23,212 nucleotides of DNA from a virus. The position numbers and the translations under genes were made by a program. This document shows, in pieces, positions 5,560 through 12,602 of this stretch. The notes below the pieces were generated by a model that was not told where the DNA came from, ran no database searches, and saw only the letters and a list, made by a program, of their open reading frames with translations. The DNA lies in IMG/VR virus record IMGVR_UViG_3300042541_001087, positions 1-23,212 of that record. One strand, 5' to 3'. Each line of letters opens with the position of its first letter. The first letter of the stretch is position 1.

Positions 5560-6567
5560 TTAACTCCGAGTGAAGATTGAGACTGTGTTGCCACCGTTAT
5601 TAGCTGCGTATACGCTTGCACCATCGGCAGAAATGCAAACACCGTATGGGCTAGAACCAGTCGCTATTGAAGTCCCGCCACTTAGTGCGCCGCTAGTTGT
5701 GTTGCGAGTAAAGATAGAAACTGTGGCGCCACCGGCGTTAGTTGCGTAAACGTTCTTTCCATCGGCAGAAATGCAAATGCTTCTTGGACTAGACCCAGCC
5801 GCTATTGTAGTAGTGCCGCTTAGTGCGCCGGTAGCTGTATTGCGTGTAAAAATCGAGACTGTGTTGCCACTGCTATTAGCTGCGTAAACGCTAGTGCCAT
5901 CTGCAGAAATGCAAACACCGTAGGGGTTTGCGCCAGTCGCTATTGAAGTCCCGCCACTTAGTGCGCCGCTAGTTGTGTTGCGTGTAAAAATCGAAACTGT
6001 GCTTGATACAAAATTAGTTGCGTAAACGTTCTTTCCATCGGCAGAAATGCAAACACCGTAGGGGTTTGCGCCAGTCGCTATTGTAGTCGTGCCACTTAGT
6101 GCGCCGCTAGTTGTATTGCGTGTAAAAATCGAAACTTTGGCATTAGACCAATTAGTTGCGTAAACGTTCTTTCCATCGGCAGAAATGCAAACGTTTCTTG
6201 GACCAGGCGCAGCAATAGTTGATGTGCCACTTAGTGCGCCGCTAGTTGTATTGCGAGTAAAGATAGAAACTGTGGCGCCACCGGCGTTAGCTGCGTAAAC
6301 GTTCTTTCCATCGGCAGAAATGCAAACGTTGTAGGGACTACTTCCAGACGCAATTGTGGTCGTGCCACTTAGTGCGCCGCTAGTTGTATTGCGTGTAAAA
6401 ATCGAAACTGTGTTGGATATGGAATTAGTTGCGTATACGCTTGTACCATCGGCAGAAATGCAAATGCCGTAAGGAGTAGACCCAGTCGCTATTGTAGTAG
6501 TACCGATTAGTGCGCCTGGTGCTGCGCTGCCTCTAGCCACACCCATCAAACTGCGATAAATCGGCAT
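5560..6567 (-). CDS. Seven-bladed YVTN/lactonase-type beta-propeller, probable tail appendage
   Basis: 335 residues, almost entirely seven tandem units of about 42 residues, each with P-x-x-(V/I)-CISADG-x-x-VYA-(T/A)-N followed by VSIFTRN-x-x-(S/T)GALSG. This is the repeat grammar of YVTN/lactonase-like seven-bladed beta-propellers. Every blade keeps one Cys at the same position. No enzyme active site of the lactonases can be argued from the short loops. The start at 6567 overlaps the stop of the fibre gene (TAATG) with GGAGG upstream in the fibre gene's end. Being embedded between a fibre gene and a fibre-accessory gene suggests a virion surface protein, for instance receptor binding or attachment to carbohydrate or matrix; this is inference. 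Near-identical DNA repeats make it a hotspot for blade gain, loss or exchange. Confidence 0.85.
   Translation of the reverse strand: MPIYRSLMGVARGSAAPGALIGTTTIATGSTPYGICISADGTSVYATNSISNTVSIFTRNTTSGALSGTTTIASGSSPYNVCISADGKNVYAANAGGATVSIFTRNTTSGALSGTSTIAAPGPRNVCISADGKNVYATNWSNAKVSIFTRNTTSGALSGTTTIATGANPYGVCISADGKNVYATNFVSSTVSIFTRNTTSGALSGGTSIATGANPYGVCISADGTSVYAANSSGNTVSIFTRNTATGALSGTTTIAAGSSPRSICISADGKNVYATNAGGATVSIFTRNTTSGALSGGTSIATGSSPYGVCISADGASVYAANNGGNTVSIFTRS
5575..6530 (-). repeat. Seven tandem ~126-129-bp coding repeats
   Basis: The DNA of the propeller gene is itself strongly repeated: words such as ccatcggcagaaatgcaaa and acttagtgcgccgctagttg recur once per blade with few changes. 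Unlike most propellers, whose blades have diverged, these units look recently amplified or kept alike by gene conversion. Confidence 0.85.
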
Positions 6568-8609
6568 TATAGATTCTGGCCTCCAACCATTGCAAACCAT
6601 ACTGTGCCGCCGTCGACCGTCGTAAGAATTATTATGTCACTTTTTAAATTGGTAGAGGTAAGTGTAGGTGCCGTTCCACTCGGCCATTTTACACTCGCTG
6701 GCCAAGTTATTGTGTAGGCTGTGCCTGTCATTGCTAGAATTAATGTGAGGCCAAAAGCGGAACCGGTGGCCGGTATATTCGAGAAGGTCAAACTTGTGAT
6801 TGCTGCGTTTAAGCTCACATGAAACACATTGCCTAAAGCACAATTTAACGCCAAAACGCCTGCGGAAATTGTCGGTGCTGTTTTCACTTCGATTAAGCCG
6901 GTAATTGTTGGCGTGGTGATCGCTGGCGAGGTGGCGAAAACTAAACTTCCTCCAGTTCCGGTTTCATCCGTTACGGCGGTCTTTAGATTGGCAGAACTTG
7001 GTGTAGCAAGGAATGCGGCGACACTAGTGCCGAGTCCGCTTACACCTGTCGAGATAGGAAGGCCAGTGCATGAGGTCAGCGTACCGCTGGAAGGTGTGCC
7101 AAGTGCGCCTGCCGGTACTAGGTAATCAGTGCCTGCGGTTGCTGCACTAATTGCAGTTGCATTGCCTTTGAGAATGCCGGTTATCGAGGTCGTTATTGTT
7201 ATCGCTGGCGTGGTCGTGTCCGTTGCGACGCTACCACCAAATCCGTTTGCTGATACTACGCTTGCGCTCGTTACTGTTCCAGCGCCGCCGCCTGCCGGTG
7301 CGGTGCTCTGCCACGTCGTGCCGTTGCTGGTGAGGACATTTCCAGAGGTTGAAGGCGCTACAAAAGTAGGTGAGCTAGTGCCGTTGCCAAGGATTACATT
7401 ATCAGCCGTTAAAGTTGCCAAGCCGGTGCCACCAGATGCCACGTCGAGCGTGGCAGATAAGGATGCTGCCGAGCCGGTGATTGATCCAGAAGGAATAACA
7501 TAATCAGTGCCTGCGGTTGCTGCTGCGATAGCGGTGCCGTCGCCGATTAAAAGCCCTGTGATTGAAGTCGTAATTGTTATCGCTGGCGTGGTCGTGTCCG
7601 TTGCCACTGTGCCAGCAAAGCCGTTTGCGCTTACTACGCTTGCCGTTGTTACTGTTCCGCTGCCAGCGGTTCCGCTGTAAGCAATCGTAAACGATGGATA
7701 AGTTCCGGTAATGGTAATGCCGGTGCCGTTCGTGAGCGTTACCGTCTGATCTGGTTCGTCGTTGGTGATGATGCCGGTAGCGTTGTCGTAGCTTATGCCT
7801 GTGCCTGCTGAGAGTGCGAGTCTTGCGTCGGTGTCCGTGTATTGCGTGATATCGCAATCAATCGTAAATGAAGGGTAAGTGCCAGTAATGGTAATGCCGG
7901 TGCCGTTCGTAAGAACTACCGTCTGATCTGGTTCGGAGTTTGTGACGGTGATATCACCGGTGGTAACATCAAGTGAAATTCCAGTGCCTGCAATCAGTGA
8001 GGAAACGCCTGCCCCTCCGGTGTACGCTGTAGTCTGCACGGTGGTGTCTGCGAAAGTTATTCCTAAATGCGTAACTTCTGTGCCTGTTGACGCTGAAGAA
8101 TCCCATGCACGAAGTGTAGTGCCAGCGAGCGAGTCTAGATAAAGGGGCCGTGGTGTTGCCGAGCTTTGCTCGGTGGTTACCAGCCAGCCAGCTTGCCAGT
8201 TAAATTCGTAGCCCACGGAGCAAACTATTGAGATGCCATAATTGCCGCTTCGTGCGGTGTCGAAGGTTCCCTTGCCGATAAATTGCCCACTGGTTCCATC
8301 GAAAACAATGTTGCCGGTCATCGTGCCGCCAGCAAGTGGCAGAAAAGCGCCGCCGCTAGGCGTAACAAAAGTAAGAACGCCTGCGCCGTCTGTTTCGATT
8401 ACTTGGCCTGCGGTGCCGTCTGCCGTCGGAAAGGTCAAGCCGTTGTTAACAAGGCCAGCAAACTCGACCGCGTCCGTTGTGTTTAAAGTCTGATCAAAGG
8501 AGTCGCCGGGATCACCCTTAAACCCACGGCCATCGTAGACTGTGACTAGCGTTTCGCCTTGCGTGACTGTGACGATGCCAGATTCTGTGACCACGACGAT
8601 ATCAGGCAC
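6567..8609 (-). CDS. Tail fibre protein with internal repeats
   Basis: 680 residues from a GTG start (8609) with GGAGGT 5 nt upstream; GTGCCTGA overlaps the stop of the preceding gene. After a short N-terminal strand domain comes a collagen-like GFKGDPGDS, then Thr/Ser/Gly-rich repeats. Two long internal duplications are visible: a block around EPDQTV-x-LTNGTGITITG (about 225-310) and a block around SASVVSANGFxGxVATDTTTP...AATAGTDY (about 320-375 and 445-500). The C-terminal domain (about 590-680, KTAPTISAGVLALN...FAMVGGQNL) is a non-repetitive beta-rich head. Such Thr/Gly-rich fibres with 'ATAGTDY' repeats are common in siphophages; the role is attachment to the host surface. The following propeller gene overlaps by TAATG. 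Confidence 0.85.
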   Translation of the reverse strand: MPDIVVVTESGIVTVTQGETLVTVYDGRGFKGDPGDSFDQTLNTTDAVEFAGLVNNGLTFPTADGTAGQVIETDGAGVLTFVTPSGGAFLPLAGGTMTGNIVFDGTSGQFIGKGTFDTARSGNYGISIVCSVGYEFNWQAGWLVTTEQSSATPRPLYLDSLAGTTLRAWDSSASTGTEVTHLGITFADTTVQTTAYTGGAGVSSLIAGTGISLDVTTGDITVTNSEPDQTVVLTNGTGITITGTYPSFTIDCDITQYTDTDARLALSAGTGISYDNATGIITNDEPDQTVTLTNGTGITITGTYPSFTIAYSGTAGSGTVTTASVVSANGFAGTVATDTTTPAITITTSITGLLIGDGTAIAAATAGTDYVIPSGSITGSAASLSATLDVASGGTGLATLTADNVILGNGTSSPTFVAPSTSGNVLTSNGTTWQSTAPAGGGAGTVTSASVVSANGFGGSVATDTTTPAITITTSITGILKGNATAISAATAGTDYLVPAGALGTPSSGTLTSCTGLPISTGVSGLGTSVAAFLATPSSANLKTAVTDETGTGGSLVFATSPAITTPTITGLIEVKTAPTISAGVLALNCALGNVFHVSLNAAITSLTFSNIPATGSAFGLTLILAMTGTAYTITWPASVKWPSGTAPTLTSTNLKSDIIILTTVDGGTVWFAMVGGQNL

Positions 8610-8952
8610 GGGTCACCTCCGCTTTCACGGTGAAAGTGCCTTCGATGAGTCTGATCACCGTTGCCCCCGAATAAAGTTCAAGGTCGTAGTAGTATTTACC
8701 AGGCGTAATCGCCTCCATCGTGGCCGCGTCAACGAGTAAATCCACAGTTCCAGCGGCACCGCCAAGCGTGATTCGGGTGTTTTCGGTGGTGAGCTCCAGC
8801 GTTACGGTTGCGCTTGCTGCGGTTGGCCTTACCTGCATCGCTGCGGTGTAGCCTGTCAGATCGGTCTCGACCTCGTCAGCGTCGGTGTACAATATGGTAC
8901 GGGCTAGGGTTGCGCCCTGCTCTGCCGCAAAGTTGTAGATTCCTGCTGGCAT
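8602..8952 (-). CDS. Small baseplate/appendage protein (BppU N-terminal-like)
   Basis: 116 residues, start at 8952 supported by GGAGGT 4-5 nt upstream. The beta-rich sequence (LTGYTAAMQVRPTA...LELTTENTRITLGGAAGTVDLLVDA...ITPGKYYYDLEL...RLIEGTFTVKAEVTRA) has the recognisable pattern of the small immunoglobulin-like/BppU-N-like proteins found next to tail fibres in many siphophages. They are thought to link fibres to the tail tip. It is coupled to the fibre gene by an 8-nt GTGCCTGA overlap. Upstream lies an 80-bp gap with no gene. An alternative longer start upstream would translate AT-rich, low-quality sequence and lacks a ribosome-binding site. Confidence 0.75.
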   Translation of the reverse strand: MPAGIYNFAAEQGATLARTILYTDADEVETDLTGYTAAMQVRPTAASATVTLELTTENTRITLGGAAGTVDLLVDAATMEAITPGKYYYDLELYSGATVIRLIEGTFTVKAEVTRA

Positions 8953-9032
8953 AATGACCTCCGAAAAAAAGAATATTACCGAGGTTAATCTGGCTTGGTT
9001 GGCGATGCAAATCGCTCGCACTAGCTAGGGGT

Positions 9033-10574
9033 CTAAGTAGGTATAACTCCATCAATGTTGTAGACTGCGGTGGCAAAGCACTCTGAAACATTAGGTGCTG
9101 CAATGTTCTGGTAGGGTGTGCCAGACATCCTAAAGAAAACAATTTTAACTTTACCACTGCTTAACACTGCTGGCTCGTTATAAAATTGATCACCACCATA
9201 GCCGTAAGCTGCTGCCACTGGCCGTGTAAACTTCAAAGGTTCGCTAAACAAATAGCCACCACTATACTTGTCAGAATACACATAACTAAAGGCACCAAGC
9301 ATAGAGGTATAATTATATGGTTGCCCAGGCGGAATGCTGTAGGTAGGACTGCCAACTAAAATGTTTCTGTAATATATTGTCAGTCTAAGCCTAACCCTAT
9401 TAACCACATTTACCGCAAGAGTAAATGGTTCTGATTCATAATTCTTATACCCTACTTTTTCCAAAACAATAGAGTCAGGTAAATCATCGCTGTAGTTGTT
9501 GGTAGTCCACCCACGGACTGGGTACAAACTTCCAAATCTTTCCAGCTTTGCCACATCGCCTACAACTAAAGATTTTTTTAGTGTAAGTGTTTCAGGAAGA
9601 ATCTCAGCCATGTAATCGCCTGAGAAAGTAGCGGATACAGTTTCAGGAACAACAAAAGCAACATAGAACCTTGGAGGTGTAAAGGGGTATGGTTGAAGTT
9701 GCATGGAAGGGATGGAATCAAAACAAGTGCCATCACTAACGCTGGCAAGACTTCCAAGGTTCACGGTAGACATATAGGCCGGATTAATACTAAGAGAATA
9801 AGATGAACTTGAAAAAAAATTCTGCGACACAATCAAGGAATAAGTAGCTATGTAATCTGAACCTACTAAAGCTATTGTTACAAACAGTTTTAAAGTAACT
9901 TGGTAATCGTAAGAAGTTTCACCGTATGTTGCCCTATTGATTTTAAAATTTATATAGTACATATTAAAAATTGTACCTGCAGGGCCATAAGGGACTCCTG
10001 ATGGGTATGTAGTACCATTCTCCAGATATAAATCCCAAGAACCGTTTATCATTCCAAGAATGGTATTAGCACCAAAAATGGTAGAAGAGTCAGGGGCATA
10101 GCTATCGGAAAGAAGTGGAGCAATTGAGAAACCAGATAGATTTACGGACACCATCTTCCTAAGCTTTTCAGGCCCAGGTAGAACAGTATCTTGATCTTCA
10201 TTTATTTCGTCATCACAGCATTCCAAGTATAAGGGCTTTAATCTGTAATCTGTTGTTTTTTGTCCGTTACAAGTGAACAGATCGCCTGAACTAGCGAACA
10301 CTATTGGGATTAAACTTTCCGCATCTGCGTACGATGCAGCTAGTCCAATAGTATGACCAGTCTTAAACAGATAATAAAAGCCGTCCGTGTTTGTTCCGGT
10401 TGGAAGGTTGTAGAGTGGACTGCCCTTAACAAGCTTCACCGCTAAAGGCCTTCCAGAATTTATGGTTAGGTTGTAGTAAGGGTGAGTAGTTCCAAGCGTC
10501 CACAGTCCTGTTGCACTGCTGTAGGTCGTGAGCGAGTTTAAGGAGATAGATAGGCCACCTAAAACGACTTGCAT
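9033..10574 (-). CDS. Unrecognised large Tyr/Ser-rich tail-appendage protein
   Basis: 513 residues, start at 10574 supported by GGAGG 7 nt upstream. Composition is beta-like: rich in Tyr, Ser, Thr, Asn, Pro and Gly, with no long helix, membrane segment or signal peptide. A short Cys cluster (LYLECCDDEINEDQD) is unusual. The C-terminal half has alternating hydrophobic strands (RVRLRLTIYYRNILVG, KVKIVFFRMSG). No family recognised. By eye the gene is clearly more AT-rich than its neighbours. Placed between tail-tip and fibre genes it is probably a virion protein, perhaps the receptor-binding or host-range determinant, acquired more recently than the rest; that is inference. Confidence 0.7.
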   Translation of the reverse strand: MQVVLGGLSISLNSLTTYSSATGLWTLGTTHPYYNLTINSGRPLAVKLVKGSPLYNLPTGTNTDGFYYLFKTGHTIGLAASYADAESLIPIVFASSGDLFTCNGQKTTDYRLKPLYLECCDDEINEDQDTVLPGPEKLRKMVSVNLSGFSIAPLLSDSYAPDSSTIFGANTILGMINGSWDLYLENGTTYPSGVPYGPAGTIFNMYYINFKINRATYGETSYDYQVTLKLFVTIALVGSDYIATYSLIVSQNFFSSSSYSLSINPAYMSTVNLGSLASVSDGTCFDSIPSMQLQPYPFTPPRFYVAFVVPETVSATFSGDYMAEILPETLTLKKSLVVGDVAKLERFGSLYPVRGWTTNNYSDDLPDSIVLEKVGYKNYESEPFTLAVNVVNRVRLRLTIYYRNILVGSPTYSIPPGQPYNYTSMLGAFSYVYSDKYSGGYLFSEPLKFTRPVAAAYGYGGDQFYNEPAVLSSGKVKIVFFRMSGTPYQNIAAPNVSECFATAVYNIDGVIPT

Positions 10575-10608
10575 TTCAAAACCTCCATCATTGTCGATTT
10601 TGTTAGCA

Positions 10609-11643
10609 TCATGAGATTAGCCCATGTGACCTAATGCGGGCTAAAAGTAAATTAACTTGCGTTGTTAAATCATCGATAGCCGTCTGCGTTGTCGATGCTG
10701 TTGTGGCTAAGTCTGCACTGGATATCGTGTGCGTTGCCACATCCGTGACTGCTGCTTTTCTGCTGCTGACTACCACATTGCCACCTACTGTGAGACCTGC
10801 TGGTGTCGCTGCTTGAAGGTTCCAACCCTTTACACCACTTGAGTTCGTGGAGTATGCGTAGTAGTTACCAGGCGTTGCCGTATCGTTGACCAGTTTCATT
10901 GCGGTAAACACACTGGTATCATTGGGGTTGCCACCTCCTGTGATGCTGTTGGTGGTGGTAACGCTTGGTGTCGTGAACACTACGCCGCTGGTAGTGCAAG
11001 TCACAGACTTAAAATTAGCACCTGAATAGGTGTTCGGTGTATCCGTCAGACCTAGGAAGTCTGCTGCCGTTGGTGCGCCAGAAAAGTTCGGGCCAAACTC
11101 CAAAGCATTTGCTGCTTCATTTACCATCACAATTCTAGAAGCATTTCCTACAAAACTTTTAGGCACCACATCCACCAGCCCTAGAAAATTCTTAAACACT
11201 GCGCCATCATAATCCGATGTAGTAAGACTCGCAGTAGTCACTCCTATACCGCTGCCATCGGTATGACACACCACCCCCGTGACCACTTCAAAGGTGGAGC
11301 CTGCACCACCTGCGTTAGTCTTAACGACAAACACCGGCAACCCTGCCGAGGTGTAGCCCGAGAACTGCCCCATGTAGTGAGAACCCACGGTGAGGGCCGC
11401 GCCGTTTAACTCTCTGATTTTAACCTCATTTATGTCGTTCATCGTGTTAGTGCTGGCGTGGTAGTCCACCCGCTGGCCAGTGCATAGAGGCGAGCCCAGA
11501 GACGTCACCCTCACCACCGACATCGTGGAACCGCCGAGCATGGGCCCGATCCGTGTGGGTTCGGTCGTGTCGCCCTCGACCGACTTCACCACTCTGGCGA
11601 TGCGTCTGGCACTATCTTCTGTAAAGCCATAGGCGCTGCTCAT
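10609..11643 (-). CDS. Probable tail-tip/fibre-base protein
   Basis: 344 residues. Begins MSSAYGFTEDSARRIARVV, a short N-terminal helix of a type common in planctomycete phage appendage genes, then a beta-rich body. The segment FLGLTDTPNTYSGANFKSVTCTTSGVVF matches the 'FLxLxDTPxxYxGxxxxxVxVxxxGxxxxF' repeat seen in many phage tail fibre and virion proteins. It ends in a helical, coiled-coil-like stretch (ATTASTTQTAIDDLTTQVNLLLARI), suitable for trimerisation. Its ATG overlaps the stop of the preceding gene as TAATG, so the two are translationally linked. A fibre or baseplate-hub extension role is inferred from motif and position. Confidence 0.75.
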   Translation of the reverse strand: MSSAYGFTEDSARRIARVVKSVEGDTTEPTRIGPMLGGSTMSVVRVTSLGSPLCTGQRVDYHASTNTMNDINEVKIRELNGAALTVGSHYMGQFSGYTSAGLPVFVVKTNAGGAGSTFEVVTGVVCHTDGSGIGVTTASLTTSDYDGAVFKNFLGLVDVVPKSFVGNASRIVMVNEAANALEFGPNFSGAPTAADFLGLTDTPNTYSGANFKSVTCTTSGVVFTTPSVTTTNSITGGGNPNDTSVFTAMKLVNDTATPGNYYAYSTNSSGVKGWNLQAATPAGLTVGGNVVVSSRKAAVTDVATHTISSADLATTASTTQTAIDDLTTQVNLLLARIRSHGLIS

Positions 11644-12593
11644 TAGAGAATCTTTCTGTAGATCGGAGTGAGATAGGTGTAAGGGATATCGTCGTAAAGT
11701 CGGAAGGCTAGGAACCCGCCGTTCTCTATACTAGGTGCGACCCCGTGATCGAGAGGAATGCCAGTGTCACCCATGATGATCACACCATTCGGGAGAACAT
11801 TGCCCGCAACATCTCTTGCGGTAATTAGCTTAGTGCCGTTCCATTCGGTGTAACTATGGTTCAGGATTTCAGCGTCCCAGTTTTCTTTGTTTAAGAGATA
11901 CTCAAGCGAGATGCGCCAATACTTGACGCCGTTCTCATAGACCCGCTTTGCTGTGACTTTGTCCAGGAGCATAGTCCTCGGGCCAAAGCCCGAGAATGAG
12001 TTTGTGTTGACGCACTTGACTCGATCCATCCAATCCAAGGCGATGAAGGTGGCGCTGTTGAACTCCAACTTCATAGCTAATAGGGGGCGGCTTGCCATCA
12101 CGGGCGGGTCGAACCGCTCCCCGTTGCCGTTGATCATCGGCTTAACGGGGGTGCTAAAGTCCTCGGTCATCACATACTCTTTATCGACCGTACTAAAATC
12201 AATGTCCGTAGGCCGAGTCAGCGGGTTCTCGTTCGCCTCGCTGGCCTTCTCTTCGGGGCTCGCTCCCTTGTTCTGGCTTGCTACCTCTGGGGGCTGCGCT
12301 GCGCTTGGCGTGGAGCTCGGCGCCACGGTGTCGATATTAGAGTTGTAACTGCAAGTGATTTTCCAGAAGTGCGGGTCTTCCATCTGGCTTGCAGTCCTAC
12401 CGACACAGAAGGCTTTATCATATTTTGGATGCACTGAGAACATGGCGGGCAGGTTCTCACCGAAGAGGTTGGGCACATCGTCGGCCATGTCATTGGTCTG
12501 CACAATGAACGAGCGCACCAGCGAGACCTGGCGCTTGCTGTCATCGCTACCGGTTCGGCCTTCAAATGTTTCGTAGGTGTTCACGACTGCCAT
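11643..12593 (-). CDS. Conserved-looking tail-tip protein, position of distal tail/baseplate hub
   Basis: 316 residues, directly downstream of the tape measure, with AAGGAG 5 nt before the ATG and the tape-measure stop lying inside that ribosome-binding site. The sequence has a mobile acidic/Pro-rich stretch at about 95-130 (PSSTPSAAQPPEVASQ...) and an ordered half containing KLEFNSATFIALDWMDR, DKVTAKRVYENGVKYWRISLEYLLNKENWDAEILNH and ARDVAGNVLPNGVII. Such 'YWR-x-x-x-E-(Y/F)' strands occur in tail-tip proteins of planctomycete phages as I recall, but I cannot name a family. In siphophages the gene after the tape measure usually encodes the distal tail protein, so that role is inferred by synteny. 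Confidence 0.65.
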   Translation of the reverse strand: MAVVNTYETFEGRTGSDDSKRQVSLVRSFIVQTNDMADDVPNLFGENLPAMFSVHPKYDKAFCVGRTASQMEDPHFWKITCSYNSNIDTVAPSSTPSAAQPPEVASQNKGASPEEKASEANENPLTRPTDIDFSTVDKEYVMTEDFSTPVKPMINGNGERFDPPVMASRPLLAMKLEFNSATFIALDWMDRVKCVNTNSFSGFGPRTMLLDKVTAKRVYENGVKYWRISLEYLLNKENWDAEILNHSYTEWNGTKLITARDVAGNVLPNGVIIMGDTGIPLDHGVAPSIENGGFLAFRLYDDIPYTYLTPIYRKIL

Positions 12594-12602
12594 GAGGGCT
12601 CC

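Noticed and set aside
5575-6530. CRISPR-like array
   Set aside because: The repeats are about 126-129 bp, in frame, and entirely coding (propeller blades); there are no unique spacers of 30-40 bp and no cas genes.
6829-8142. Plus-strand and minus-strand frames inside the fibre gene
   Set aside because: They arise from the Thr/Ala/Gly-rich repeats of the fibre gene read in other frames; composition is extreme and no start signals are seen.
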